The notes beneath the pieces are model-generated. The model saw nothing but the letters and a program-made list of their open reading frames with translations. It searched no databases and had not been told where the DNA came from. Shown piece by piece: positions 1-9,717 of a DNA stretch of 64,000 bases. This DNA comes from Paenibacillus taiwanensis DSM 18679. GTDB taxonomy: Bacteria > Bacillota > Bacilli > Paenibacillales > Paenibacillaceae. The stretch spans positions 160,014-224,013 of the forward strand of contig NZ_KE384310.1 of the NCBI RefSeq assembly GCF_000425125.1, given 5' to 3'. Position numbers and translations under genes: made by a program. Position 1 is the stretch's first letter. Each line of letters opens with the position of its first letter.

Positions 1-122
1 AAACGGGTGCATTTGCGGACGCTGCACATACATCGCTCCTATACATTTTATTGTTGATTATCATCCATACGCTCTGAAGTGTATGCATTTATGTTAGGTT
101 GTAGGGTGAGCTTTACATGAAG

Positions 123-158
123 AAGGCTCTCGTCAATCATTTGGGACGGGAGCCTTAG
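123..158 (-). terminator. Probable terminator after the amidohydrolase gene
   Basis: A 12-bp hairpin (AAGGCTCTCGTC against GACGGGAGCCTT, one wobble) lies 15 bases past the leftward amidohydrolase stop. On the minus strand it is followed only by a short pyrimidine run, so it is a weak intrinsic terminator. Confidence 0.5.
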
Positions 159-172
159 GAATAGAATGCTTA

Positions 173-1030
173 TTATTCTATGAGTGGTACAATTTTTGGG
201 AATACACGCTGTGCCGTCTTATAAAATACATCCTCGTGATAGGCAGCTGGGATCAGCTCTCTTACAAATTGCAGGTACGGCTCTATTGGTGCGAGCGGCC
301 AATCTGTACCAAACAATAGCTTCTCATAATGGTCGCAATAGGTGAGTGCATGTCGCAAATGTGTAAAGAAGAGCGGTGATTGGCCGAGGCGCTCGCATTC
401 TGCTGCATCACCTACCATTAAGCCGGATAAATCTGCGAACACGTTGCGATTTTTGTATACGACCTCAGCTCCGTCCAGTACCCAAGGGTCCCCGAAGTGA
501 GCCATCATAAAGTTGACATCTCGGTGCTGTACGGCCACTTCATCAATTGTGAGCGGATGTGCGTATTTTAAAAGTCCGCGTTCAGAGTAAGTATCGCCCG
601 TGTGATAGACAACAGGGACTCGATAAGCCTTAGCCAACTCATATACAGGTTGATAAACGTCATCATAAGCATAAAACGGATAATAACCGAGATAAATCTT
701 GATGCCGACCGCTTCTGGACGTTGTATGGCTAGTTCAAGCGCGTCTAGTCCCGCCTTATTCAGCTTGTACGGATTAATGCCCGGACAATAGACGATCTGT
801 CGCGGATACTCCTCTAGCATATCAAGTCCCATTGGGGTTGAGGCTTCCCGATCAGGGAAGCCTTCCTTGTCTGTTTCAGTTAATCCCATACCTATTCCAA
901 GTACGACACCTGCATGTTCATACTCTTGTAGCAATCCTTGGACTGAATAGTCCACAAATGAGCGTTCCATTGCTGTGCTTTTGAAAGAATCGATATGAGA
1001 TAAGTGCATATGTGCATCAATAATCTTCAC
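173..1030 (-). CDS. Amidohydrolase family (TIM-barrel metal-dependent hydrolase)
   Basis: A 285-aa protein of the amidohydrolase-2 (PF04909-like) family. It has an N-terminal DAHMH metal motif (residues 5-9), a central HTGD motif, MAHFG and a C-terminal FGTDWP, the usual order of metal ligands in these barrels. The substrate cannot be read from sequence. The GTG start at 1030 has a GGGGAGG ribosome site 7 bases upstream and overlaps the TAG stop of the upstream GNAT-fusion gene by one base, so the two are translationally coupled and probably act in one pathway. Confidence 0.85.
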   Translation of the reverse strand: MKIIDAHMHLSHIDSFKSTAMERSFVDYSVQGLLQEYEHAGVVLGIGMGLTETDKEGFPDREASTPMGLDMLEEYPRQIVYCPGINPYKLNKAGLDALELAIQRPEAVGIKIYLGYYPFYAYDDVYQPVYELAKAYRVPVVYHTGDTYSERGLLKYAHPLTIDEVAVQHRDVNFMMAHFGDPWVLDGAEVVYKNRNVFADLSGLMVGDAAECERLGQSPLFFTHLRHALTYCDHYEKLLFGTDWPLAPIEPYLQFVRELIPAAYHEDVFYKTAQRVFPKIVPLIE

Positions 1031-4000
1031 TACGCTTCCTCCCCTTCTGCCGCTTGTGCATGCGGGAAGGTGATGCCTCGCAGCTCATGCAGTGATTCAT
1101 GCGGTAAGACATCACCCGTAAAGACCATAAAGGTTGGTGCTGAGCGTGTTATACTGCCATGAGGCAGCGCCAAGTCTCTGTACAACGATAGACCGCTAAC
1201 GTCCTTATTCGTATAGAGATGAGGCTGAATAAGGGACTCATCCATAATCAACTGTAGTACATCTCTACTTGCTTTACTGCCTAGCGCATAATGACGGTAC
1301 TCGCCAACCGTTAGTTCTCCTTCTCCAAGCGAATAGTGGAGTGGTTGGCCATCGGCGTTCGACGTTTGAAGCCATCCTTGCGGCAGATTCAGAAAAATCT
1401 CGGTTGCAGTCTGAGGGCACGCCAAGTATGTTCCTGTGTGCTGATGAATATCGGTTACATAAGCAAGCATCGGCACGCCTGGCAGCATCAAATAATAGCT
1501 GTCCCATGTTAATCCCCGATACTTGACGTGTTTATGCACGGACAGACGAACTCTTAGTCCAGACCATACGTTACCGGCTGAGTCTGTTAAACGTGCAGAG
1601 GTTACGGAACGCTCCTCTTTTAAGACTGATAGCGGGCCCAACTCATCCAAAGCTTCGGTCATGCCACCAATCCAAGGGTTCCACCACGACTTGGCCCCAT
1701 AAACGGGATAACCGGAGGCAAGCCATTCCTGACCATGAACGGCTAAGGAACAAAGCCCCGGGTAGTAATCGGCGTCCACTTGAATGCGTACAGGGCCATT
1801 ACTTGCTTCATAAATAGTGCTGCCGTCATTCTGAGTTGACGTAATCGTGACGTCATGTGCAGCGATGGTGAACAGCGTACGCTGATGTAATTCAGTATAG
1901 GAGCCCAAAGATGCTTTGACACATAATGTGTCTACCGTTAAGTCTGGTCTAGCCAATTCCAATGGTACTTCAACTGCCTCGTCGTTTAATGATACGGTCG
2001 TTACGACAACTGCATCTTGCTCGTTACTAGCATATCCAGCTGATACAGTTCCTTCCCAAGCATTCTGCTTGGCATCACGAAGTAAGGCCGACACGTTGTG
2101 AGCATCAGGCTGCACAAAGGGGTTGCCGCCATTTGCTGTCAACGTAATGTGTCGTTCTACTTGCGTCGGTTGATCTGTCTTGGTGCGTTTCAGGGCATAG
2201 CTGCGGAAGTCCTGCCAGTCGTCAAAACCGCCTACTGTCAAGATAAGGTCTTCGCTTCTACGCGTACTCCCCGGCTGCAAGACGCCCATATTGGTCTCAA
2301 ACTCGATGGCCCAGCCTTGCAGGTTCATGTGGTGCGTATTCGACCAACAAATGCCGCATGAAGGCCCGTCTCCGCGAGCAAATATCCAAGGCTCGGTTAT
2401 TTTATCGCCGTCCCAGTAGTCATAGTCATCACCGTGGGAATCTGTCATCTCGACGATTCGTCCGTTATAAGGAAGCACACTGCGATACAAATCTTTGCGG
2501 ATCCGCTGCGTGACCCACATCTGTTCAGACGTCGCGGTAAGAGAATCGTTCTCCAGTTCCTGCCACAGCTTAATCGTTCCGTCAGCGTAGAGCATGGCAT
2601 GTGTATGAAGCAGAAGTTGCGCAAATTCACCAGAACGATACGTATGTTGGAAACCAACGGCACCACGTTCTTGCTTCCATTTCATTTGTTCCGGCTGTTT
2701 CTTCGAGAACTCTCCGGAATAAGGTTTGCCTACCTTCGGATGAAATAATGCAATTTGAGTCGAATTACGGCCTAGACAGTGAACATGCAATTGATTGTTT
2801 TCTTTTTCGTACTCCAGCCAATACTTGCCGTTCATAGCCAGATATGCGGTGTCTGTCTCGCCATAACACATGCCGCCGGGACCATTAAAGCCACCGCCGA
2901 TTCTCCTGCTGAACGTAACTTCGTCCCCGCTTGCTGTGACAGCAACAACTTTGAGCTGCTGACTCAAGAAGCCGTAATCAAGTAGTCGAAATGAAAAAGG
3001 CAGCGAAGCGCGCTCTTTTTGCTTTAGTTCCACAGTATATGATAGCTGCTTCATCTCAAGCCAAGATGTCGGTGCCAACTCGAATGTAAACGAGGCAGGT
3101 ACAGGAAAATGATTCTCTATATCCACATACATGTCATATTGACCGCCTAGTGCATATATTTCATTTGGAACCTTTAGCGCTAAGGCAGCAGGAAACTTAG
3201 GAACAATGCCAACTTGAATAACGGCTGCCAAACCGTTAATGAGAACTTTGGCACGAACGGTTGGACAAGTTCGCCATTCGCTTTGTTCTTTATCGATAAC
3301 GTCAACGAGGAATCGTGCCGTTAAAAGCTGTTCGTGGGTTACTTCGACGGACTGCTCCCAGTCGAAGCGCACGTTGCGATCGGATTCACCTGTGAAATGG
3401 AGGTGAAGAGGCTTGCCGGATTTGTTGATGATGCGATATTGAACGGTATATTCCTTCCCGAAGACAGGCTCGGCTTGCTCTGCTACTGCGGATAAGAGGT
3501 AATCTTCCGTTTCAATGAGACAAATGCCTCTGCCTCTTCTTTCGATGTCAACACGCAGCGCTTGCCCTTTATTTTGCCAGGCGTATGTATAGGTGTGAAA
3601 ACCGTTATCCACTAGCCCGTCCCTTACTACTTCAATTGCACGTGTTGAATCTGCGTACCAATCGATTCCTTCCATATAAGGAGCAATAGCTTCGCAGTTA
3701 ACGACTAGCGGTATAAAGTTCATAAAATGTGTTGTATCTTCGCGGTCCTCCCAAAAGAAGCCGCAGCGCTTATATAGTGGGACTGCTTTCATGTTGGCAT
3801 CCCACGTATATAAGTCAATACGCGGCCAGCCGCGGCGAATCGTCTCCTCGACGGCCCGCAGCACCAACATCTTGCCGACCTTTCTGCCATGATAGTCAGG
3901 TCGAACATTCAGAAGTTGGATGTACAAGGCGCCGGTATCTTCCCTGTATTCACTTACGCTACAATATCCGACCACCTCATCGTCGGAAAGGGCGAGAAAA

Positions 4001-4167
4001 ACGACGAGCGAATCGGAAGCGGCTTCATTTTGGCGGACCTGAGTACCTGTCATCACGGACGTTCCGCCGCCCCATTCACTCTGACTGCGGTTCCACATTT
4101 CGGCAATACTGTCTCCATAATCAGGATGGTAATTAACGATATCAATGTGTAAAGACAAATTCCTCAC
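1030..4167 (-). CDS. Very large protein with N-terminal GNAT acetyltransferase domain
   Basis: About 1045 aa. Residues 1-150 form a GNAT N-acetyltransferase domain: the segment RPDYHGRKVGKMLV matches the acetyl-CoA-binding R/Q-x-x-G-x-G/A loop, and the C-terminal PLYKRCGFFWEDR matches the family's last strands. The remaining ~900 residues are beta-rich, contain several tandem immunoglobulin-like segments and a later part that resembles carbohydrate-active or mutarotase folds, with no motif I can name. It lacks a signal peptide. Either the GTG at 4167 or a TTG at 4158 could be the start; the GAGGTGAGG Shine-Dalgarno-like stretch overlaps the GTG and fits the TTG better. It is the first gene of an operon with the amidohydrolase. 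Confidence 0.75.
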   Translation of the reverse strand: MRNLSLHIDIVNYHPDYGDSIAEMWNRSQSEWGGGTSVMTGTQVRQNEAASDSLVVFLALSDDEVVGYCSVSEYREDTGALYIQLLNVRPDYHGRKVGKMLVLRAVEETIRRGWPRIDLYTWDANMKAVPLYKRCGFFWEDREDTTHFMNFIPLVVNCEAIAPYMEGIDWYADSTRAIEVVRDGLVDNGFHTYTYAWQNKGQALRVDIERRGRGICLIETEDYLLSAVAEQAEPVFGKEYTVQYRIINKSGKPLHLHFTGESDRNVRFDWEQSVEVTHEQLLTARFLVDVIDKEQSEWRTCPTVRAKVLINGLAAVIQVGIVPKFPAALALKVPNEIYALGGQYDMYVDIENHFPVPASFTFELAPTSWLEMKQLSYTVELKQKERASLPFSFRLLDYGFLSQQLKVVAVTASGDEVTFSRRIGGGFNGPGGMCYGETDTAYLAMNGKYWLEYEKENNQLHVHCLGRNSTQIALFHPKVGKPYSGEFSKKQPEQMKWKQERGAVGFQHTYRSGEFAQLLLHTHAMLYADGTIKLWQELENDSLTATSEQMWVTQRIRKDLYRSVLPYNGRIVEMTDSHGDDYDYWDGDKITEPWIFARGDGPSCGICWSNTHHMNLQGWAIEFETNMGVLQPGSTRRSEDLILTVGGFDDWQDFRSYALKRTKTDQPTQVERHITLTANGGNPFVQPDAHNVSALLRDAKQNAWEGTVSAGYASNEQDAVVVTTVSLNDEAVEVPLELARPDLTVDTLCVKASLGSYTELHQRTLFTIAAHDVTITSTQNDGSTIYEASNGPVRIQVDADYYPGLCSLAVHGQEWLASGYPVYGAKSWWNPWIGGMTEALDELGPLSVLKEERSVTSARLTDSAGNVWSGLRVRLSVHKHVKYRGLTWDSYYLMLPGVPMLAYVTDIHQHTGTYLACPQTATEIFLNLPQGWLQTSNADGQPLHYSLGEGELTVGEYRHYALGSKASRDVLQLIMDESLIQPHLYTNKDVSGLSLYRDLALPHGSITRSAPTFMVFTGDVLPHESLHELRGITFPHAQAAEGEEA

Positions 4168-4236
4168 CTCGCGAATGCCAGTATATTACATATGGTGCAA
4201 TACGTTCTTCCCCGTATTTAGTTGCTTAATTTTCAA

Positions 4237-4261
4237 AATAAAAAGACCGGGTTGCCCCGGT
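4237..4261 (-). terminator. Intrinsic terminator of the protease operon
   Basis: On the minus strand, hairpin ACCGGG/CCCGGT is followed by TTTTTATTTT, 40 bases beyond the stop of the 196-aa gene. Confidence 0.8.
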
Positions 4262-4298
4262 TAATAGCCATGCAAATACATCAACACTAACACTAACG

Positions 4299-4889
4299 TT
4301 AGTTGATCCATTGCTTCATCTGTTGAACGACTTTCTCTGAGGACAACTTTTGGTTTGCCGGAAGCTCCAGTAACATTGCCGCGCTTGCTGTTAAATAGAC
4401 ATCTTCTCGATCAGGCAGACAGGCTGCAAGTATACTTTGGCCTTCAAATTCGAAATAACGAATCTGCTCATCTGTTTCTACGGTTGCTCTTGCTTTGTTG
4501 TAGAGGTTAAACAGATCGAGGCTGCGATGCTTTCCACCCATTCTCACGGGCTCCTTCATATTTGCAACGATGATTGCTTCCGGTACTTGTTCATGCATAG
4601 CAAACCAAAGCCGTTCCCCAGTTGGGCGCAGCAATTCACTTATTCTGTCGCCTTTATAGGATAAGATGCGATCTGACGTCAACGTGTCATCAACGGCCAA
4701 GGAAAACCGTGATAAAGTTAATTTGTTAGCTGCTGAGGACGAGTTTTCCTCGTCAGATGGCCTATTCCAAACATAGTCCATCAATGCGGTTTGCTCAGGG
4801 CGCTCTGACGTAGCATCTTGGACGGTTATATATACGATGGCTCCAAATAAGATAAACAGCCCTAACAGCAAAGGAATATAGGATCTCAT
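4299..4889 (-). CDS. Membrane-anchored protein of unknown function, protease-linked
   Basis: About 196 aa. One N-terminal transmembrane segment (residues ~4-24) is followed by an extracytoplasmic domain with no motif I recognise. ATG 4889 is chosen because GGGGGAAA lies just upstream; a TTG directly before it is less likely. It starts 16 bases after the stop of the secreted protease gene, so the two form one transcript. It could be an inhibitor, chaperone or immunity partner of the protease, but this rests on position only. Confidence 0.65.
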   Translation of the reverse strand: MRSYIPLLLGLFILFGAIVYITVQDATSERPEQTALMDYVWNRPSDEENSSSAANKLTLSRFSLAVDDTLTSDRILSYKGDRISELLRPTGERLWFAMHEQVPEAIIVANMKEPVRMGGKHRSLDLFNLYNKARATVETDEQIRYFEFEGQSILAACLPDREDVYLTASAAMLLELPANQKLSSEKVVQQMKQWIN

Positions 4890-4907
4890 CAATTTCCCCC
4901 ACTTTCA

Positions 4908-5765
4908 TTATTTACTTGTGCTAATCGTGCCTTCCCATGTAAAGCGATTGTTGCTTTTAAAAGCATCAAAAGTATGTGAATAGTGATCGCCATACCAAGG
5001 GTCCATATAACTTACATAATTTGTGCCATTCACACCGGAACTGTATCCATCCAATACGAGAAAATGACCAATGTTCGATCCATTCGTCCAGCTAATAAAC
5101 GTAATCATCGGTTGCCCCTTGTCCAATTGACCTTGAACCCACTGCAATGTAGGCAAGGAATTAGAAAGGTTACTTTTTACGGTGAAATATTGTAGTCCTT
5201 GCTTAATCTCGTAAGAGGTCGCCGGATAGTTATAAGAGCCTCCCTTTACATAATGAGCAAACTGCTGTTGAGTAATATGAATACCATAGTGCTCCAATAC
5301 GGCAACAGATACGCCAGCCCAGCACCAATTGCTCATCAATTGTCGAGTATCGGGTACGGCTGCGCTACGACTTGGTTCGCTTGGGTTGCCATTAATGAAT
5401 CCTGATGCGACATAATACTTGATCTGATCTTTGAAGAAATAAAACCAGCGATCATCATCGTTTCCTGTCCAATAGTCTTTTACGAGAGCGCCTCGCTCCC
5501 AGCCATCAAAGTGAACGGTAGTGTTGCCAGCAATCGTATACGCAATTGCGGCTTGCAGGCTGGGGGCTGATCGAACATTCACCCCAATAGGCGCAGTTAC
5601 ACCCGAAAAGGCTGCTTGCGTCTGTACTGATGATGGAAGAGAGTACACTTCCGAGGTTTCAGGCTGACCAGCAGCGGGTGAGACACCACTGCCTAATACA
5701 GAGGACATCAGTAGCAGTAAACTGCCTACTATTGATACCATGACTTTCGATCGTTTATTTTTCAT
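4908..5765 (-). CDS. Secreted papain-like cysteine protease with SH3-like domain
   Basis: A 285-aa protein with a cleavable signal peptide (KNKRSK, then a hydrophobic core to about residue 32). Residues ~55-125 resemble a bacterial SH3 domain (GVNVRSAPS...YYVASGFI). The C-terminal half carries NWCWAG (catalytic Cys), IGHFLVLDGY (catalytic His) and YMDPW (third residue), the C39/C70 (AvrRpt2-like) papain-fold pattern. It should be exported and act on cell-wall-associated or extracellular protein. The ATG has a GGAGGATAG site upstream. Natural substrates are unknown. Confidence 0.8.
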   Translation of the reverse strand: MKNKRSKVMVSIVGSLLLLMSSVLGSGVSPAAGQPETSEVYSLPSSVQTQAAFSGVTAPIGVNVRSAPSLQAAIAYTIAGNTTVHFDGWERGALVKDYWTGNDDDRWFYFFKDQIKYYVASGFINGNPSEPSRSAAVPDTRQLMSNWCWAGVSVAVLEHYGIHITQQQFAHYVKGGSYNYPATSYEIKQGLQYFTVKSNLSNSLPTLQWVQGQLDKGQPMITFISWTNGSNIGHFLVLDGYSSGVNGTNYVSYMDPWYGDHYSHTFDAFKSNNRFTWEGTISTSK

Positions 5766-6059
5766 AGCTATCCTCCTTCGCAGCTAGCTTTAATAAAGAG
5801 ATAGCAAGCTTGTCCAGTCCAATGAATAGGAAAAGGATCATAACAAAAGAAAGGTGATAGAAACGCTCACTATCCCTTCCTTAACAAGGTATGTAAATAC
5901 TTTTAATGTGTGACTAGATTTCATATTTTGTGCATGTGACGTCATGACATGCCGCTCATTGTTTATTTGGGAAGAGGTGCAAAATGAGCATCCAGCAGCC
6001 TCTATCGCGAGGTATAATAGTGAGATAGATTGGTTTATGTGGAAGAGGAGAGAACAATA

Positions 6060-6773
6060 ATGTCTCATCGCATTTTAATTATGGAGGACGATCACGAGAT
6101 CGTTGATATGCTGAAGCAGTATCTCGTAAAAGAGGGTTATGTAATAGACAGCGCATATGATGGTCAAGCGGGCATGGTGCAGTTTGTCAGTACCCACTAT
6201 GAGCTGGTTGTAGTCGATATTATGATGCCCAAGTTGGATGGCATTGAAGTTATTAAGCAGATTCGCGAGCGAAGTGCTGTGCCTATCCTTATTATGTCCG
6301 CAAAGGACAGTGACGTGGACAAGGCACTCGGTCTTGGATTCGGAGCTGACGATTATATCGCCAAGCCGTTCTCGATGATAGAGATTGCGGCACGAATCAA
6401 GGCTGCCATTCGGAGGTCGACCGTATATGCCAATCGAGAAGCGGCAGAGCCATCATCTGAGTTTGGTAACCCGCAGGTGTATCAGTTTGGCCATTTGCGA
6501 GTAGACGTGGGCAATTTTGCAGCGTTTAAGGAAGAACGAGAGCTGAGGTTAACATCCAAAGAGTTTGATATATTGAAGTTATTTATTACAAATCCGAATC
6601 GTGTGTTTACAAAGGCGCAAATTTACGGATTTGTATGGCAGGATGACTATTACGGCGATGAGAATGTCATTAACGTTCATATTCGGCGATTGCGCGAGAA
6701 AATTGAAGATAATCCTTCTGAACCCCGGTATATCAAGACGTTATGGGGAATCGGGTATAAATGGGAAGGGTGA
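6060..6773 (+). CDS. OmpR-family response regulator
   Basis: A 237-aa two-domain regulator. The receiver domain has the acidic pair EDD near the N-terminus, phospho-acceptor Asp in VVDIMMPKLDG and the conserved Lys in IAKPFS. The C-terminal winged helix carries LTSKEFDILKLF and HIRRLREKIE. ATG 6060 follows AAGAGGAGAG and is preferred over an upstream in-frame TTG/GTG. It is followed after 4 bases by its kinase and then by an ABC exporter, the arrangement of peptide-antibiotic detoxification modules (Bce/Bcr type). Confidence 0.9.
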   Translation: MSHRILIMEDDHEIVDMLKQYLVKEGYVIDSAYDGQAGMVQFVSTHYELVVVDIMMPKLDGIEVIKQIRERSAVPILIMSAKDSDVDKALGLGFGADDYIAKPFSMIEIAARIKAAIRRSTVYANREAAEPSSEFGNPQVYQFGHLRVDVGNFAAFKEERELRLTSKEFDILKLFITNPNRVFTKAQIYGFVWQDDYYGDENVINVHIRRLREKIEDNPSEPRYIKTLWGIGYKWEG

Positions 6774-6777
6774 TGAA

Positions 6778-7713
6778 GTGACGTACCTATGGATTGCGGT
6801 TATTGTCATATTGATGATCATCATCATTTGGCAATATCAGTTTATTCGACAACGGAGCCGCGCGCTCGAACATATTCAACACAAGCTTCATGTTATTGTG
6901 TCAGAGTCCTCCAGTGAGAAAGTAATGGTGTTTACAGATGACGAGCCGCTAATCGGTGTGCTAAATGAGATCAATATTCTGTTGGACTATCATTTGAAGT
7001 CTCTGGCGGCACATGCGCGGATTGAAATTTCGACAAAGAAGATGCTTTCTAATATATCACATGATCTAAAGACACCGCTTACCGTTGTGCTTGGTTATTT
7101 GGAGACAATCAAATTGGACTCCGGCATGGAGCAAGGCGAGCGGGATAGGCTGCTTCACAATGTGCACCGCAAAACACTAGAGGTGCTGGATCTCATTAAT
7201 CAGTTTTTTGACTTGGCCAAGCTGGAATCAGGCGACAAAGATATTCCGATTACGAAGTTACATTTGAATGAAATTTGTAGAATGAGCATGTTACAGTACT
7301 ATGATATTTTGTCAACACGGGGGTTTAAGGTGTCGATTGATATACCTGACACGCCTTTGTACGTATGGGGAAATGAAGATGCGCTTAACCGGATACTGAA
7401 TAATTTGATTTCTAATGCGATCCAGCATGGCGGTGACGGCAAAGAGATCGGGATTACCGTAAGCGGAATGGGGCAAGAGGCCTTCTTTTCTGTATGGGAT
7501 AAAGGGAAAGGGATTCATGAGTTACACGTGGATCAAGTGTTTGAGCGCATGTATACGTTGGAGGATTCCCGCAACAAAGCATTTCAAGGCAGCGGACTCG
7601 GGCTGACGATTACGAAACGGCTTGTTGAGGCGATAGGTGGGACGATTGAATTGAGAAGCAAGCCGAATGAGCGGACAACATTTAAGGTTTGCCTGCGGAA
7701 AATTAATTATTAA
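6778..7713 (+). CDS. Sensor histidine kinase, small-sensor type
   Basis: About 311 aa from GTG 6778, which follows GGGAAGGGTG. A single clear N-terminal membrane segment (residues 3-17) precedes a cytoplasmic kinase core: SHDLKTPLT (phosphorylated His), LNNLISNAIQHG (N box), DKGKGI and GSGLGLTI (ATP lid). There is no sizeable extracellular sensor, typical of kinases that sense through a partner transporter. The partner is presumably the regulator immediately upstream. Confidence 0.88.
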   Translation: MTYLWIAVIVILMIIIIWQYQFIRQRSRALEHIQHKLHVIVSESSSEKVMVFTDDEPLIGVLNEINILLDYHLKSLAAHARIEISTKKMLSNISHDLKTPLTVVLGYLETIKLDSGMEQGERDRLLHNVHRKTLEVLDLINQFFDLAKLESGDKDIPITKLHLNEICRMSMLQYYDILSTRGFKVSIDIPDTPLYVWGNEDALNRILNNLISNAIQHGGDGKEIGITVSGMGQEAFFSVWDKGKGIHELHVDQVFERMYTLEDSRNKAFQGSGLGLTITKRLVEAIGGTIELRSKPNERTTFKVCLRKINY

Positions 7714-7796
7714 GACGGCACATAGGAGCACGTTAAAGTACAAACATTTGCATGCTGTGCGGTTACAAGCAATAAGCCAGAGTGCTTAAGAAATTT

Positions 7797-7812
7797 GTAA
7801 GGATCGGGTAAG
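7797..7812 (+). promoter_or_regulatory. Tandem GTAAG repeats in the ABC-exporter promoter
   Basis: Two direct GTAAG repeats 11 bp apart sit upstream of a TATACT -10-like hexamer in the 160-bp gap before the exporter genes. Direct repeats at one helical turn are what OmpR-type regulators bind, so this is a candidate target of the adjacent regulator. Confidence 0.35.
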
Positions 7813-7873
7813 AAAAAAGAGAATTTCGCTCTTTATACTCAAGTTATCGAATGAGAGCGAAGGGAGTATGCAT

Positions 7874-8797
7874 ATGTCTTATTTATTAAGAACGACCCAG
7901 TTAACGAAGGCTTATCAAGGCAAGGAAGTCGTATCTAACTTAAACATGCGCATCAAAAAAGGCGAAATATACGGTTTTTTAGGTCCAAATGGAGCGGGAA
8001 AGACTACGCTTATGCGAATGATCACCAATTTGATTAAGCCAACCTCGGGCGAGATTGAGCTTTTTGGTGAGAAGCTGACGGATACGTCTTATCACTTGCT
8101 CAGTCGCATGGGTACCATCATTGAATACCCTATATTTTACGACAAGCTAACAGCTCGTGAGAATTTAGAAATTCATTGTGAGTACATGGGTTATCATAAC
8201 AAGCAGGCTGTCAATGAAGCGTTGGAGCTAGTTAATTTGGGGAGCATTGAGGGCAAAGCCGTTAAAGACTTTTCACTTGGTATGAAGCAACGTCTAGGTA
8301 TCGCAAGAGCGCTATCCACCAAGCCGGAGCTGCTGATTCTGGATGAGCCGATCAATGGATTGGACCCGCTTGGCATCAAGGAAATTCGTGACTTATTTAA
8401 AATGTTAAGTAAAGAGTACGGGATGACGTTGTTTATCTCCAGTCACATTTTGGGCGAGATGGAGCAAATGGCGGATACGATAGGTGTGATTAACCACGGG
8501 CGTTTACTTGAAGAAGTATCTATGGAGCAGATTCGGGAGAAAAATACAGAATATTTGGAAATTACAACGAAAGATATTACGCAGGCTAGTTTTGTGCTTG
8601 AGCACAAGTTGCAGTTGTTTAATTTCAAAGTCGTCGATAACCAGTTCATTCGAGTCTATGATACGAGCATGCCGCAAAATGAAGTAGCTAAGGCGCTAAT
8701 TATAAATGACGTATCTGTCGAAGCGATCACGAAGAAAAACAGCTCACTTGAAGATTACTTCTTATCGCTGCTTAACGGGGGTGGAGTTCATGCTTAA
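7874..8797 (+). CDS. ABC transporter ATP-binding protein (BcrA-like)
   Basis: About 307 aa. Walker A GPNGAGKT, signature FSLGMKQRLG and Walker B LLILDEPINGLD are all present, followed by an H-loop SSHILGEM and a C-terminal extension typical of bacitracin/lantibiotic exporters. ATG 7874 is preferred over 7868 because the AAGGGAG site is then 7 bases away. The last bases overlap the permease start by 8, so the two subunits are co-translated. Likely role: ATP-driven removal of a cell-envelope-active peptide. Confidence 0.88.
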   Translation: MSYLLRTTQLTKAYQGKEVVSNLNMRIKKGEIYGFLGPNGAGKTTLMRMITNLIKPTSGEIELFGEKLTDTSYHLLSRMGTIIEYPIFYDKLTARENLEIHCEYMGYHNKQAVNEALELVNLGSIEGKAVKDFSLGMKQRLGIARALSTKPELLILDEPINGLDPLGIKEIRDLFKMLSKEYGMTLFISSHILGEMEQMADTIGVINHGRLLEEVSMEQIREKNTEYLEITTKDITQASFVLEHKLQLFNFKVVDNQFIRVYDTSMPQNEVAKALIINDVSVEAITKKNSSLEDYFLSLLNGGGVHA

Positions 8798-9482
8798 GCT
8801 AATGAGACTTGAAATGAGAAAGTTCCGAATGGGAGGTTATGTACGGGGAGCACTCATTTCAACCTTAATCATATTGGCCTTTATGTGTATGGTTAGTTAT
8901 GGACAAAAGCTAGAGGATGAAATTCCGTTTGATAACTTTGAAACGATGTTGGGATTAGCAGAGACATTGGTCAGAGCAACCTTTATAGTGTTTGCCGCTG
9001 TATTAATTGCTCAATTTGTTATTAGTGAATTCAGAACAAAGTCGATTACAGTACTGTTTATGTATCCGATCAGCCGCAAGAAGCTAATGACTGCCAAGCT
9101 GATCATCGTGATGATCTTTACGTTTGTGTCGATAGTATGCGCGGATATTATTGTAGCAGGTGGATTTATATTGTTTAATCATTTTACCCAAATGATTAAG
9201 GGAAGCTTGACGTCGCAGCTCTTGTGGGCTACCGGTGGGAAAATGCTGATGAACGCGGTAATGTCGTCTGGTATCTGTTTAATTCCGCTGTTTTTCGGGA
9301 TGCGTAAATATTCGACATCAACCACTATTGTGACTGCTGTTCTTCTGGTTAGTATCGTGGGCAGCAACAACGGCGGCATCACGCTTAATGATATCATTGT
9401 AATTCCGATAGGATTAGCTTTGATCGGGATGTATGTTGCATATTTGGGTATTCGTAGTATTGAACGTAAAGATGTAATTTAA
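8790..9482 (+). CDS. ABC-2 type permease of the peptide-resistance exporter
   Basis: About 230 aa with around six hydrophobic segments and a cytoplasmic start MLKLMRLEMRKF, the usual opening of BcrB/ABC-2 permeases. The segment SEFRTKSITVLFMYPISRKK matches the conserved coupling loop (about residues 71-90). ATG 8790 has GGGGTGGAG just upstream. It pairs with the ATPase upstream. Confidence 0.85.
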   Translation: MLKLMRLEMRKFRMGGYVRGALISTLIILAFMCMVSYGQKLEDEIPFDNFETMLGLAETLVRATFIVFAAVLIAQFVISEFRTKSITVLFMYPISRKKLMTAKLIIVMIFTFVSIVCADIIVAGGFILFNHFTQMIKGSLTSQLLWATGGKMLMNAVMSSGICLIPLFFGMRKYSTSTTIVTAVLLVSIVGSNNGGITLNDIIVIPIGLALIGMYVAYLGIRSIERKDVI

Positions 9483-9514
9483 TTATTAATAGCTGCTTTA
9501 AACGTATCTATAGA

Positions 9515-9550
9515 GCCTCTTTCCGTAATGAACTCGGGAAGAGGCTTATT
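9515..9550 (+). terminator. Terminator of the two-component/ABC operon
   Basis: An 11-bp hairpin (GCCTCTTTCCG against CGGGAAGAGGC, one wobble) is followed by TTATTT, 33 bases past the permease stop. Confidence 0.8.
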
Positions 9551-9717
9551 TAATGCGTTATGAAAATATTTTTAGATGAGATGCTAACAAAACAGTCGAC
9601 AAGCGTGATCAAATCCGGTATTCTAGGACGAATAATAGGGGAAATAGTTCCAGTTGTTAACAGGAGCAGTGAGGTAACGTGTTAGAAGTGGAAGCAACGG
9701 GAGAGGAGATTATTGCG

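Noticed and set aside
3729..4152. Plus-strand genes opposite the GNAT fusion
   Set aside because: Low-complexity composition, no ribosome site and complete overlap with a clear gene.
6601..6777. N-terminal extension of the first histidine kinase
   Set aside because: It is a shadow of the response-regulator end in another frame.
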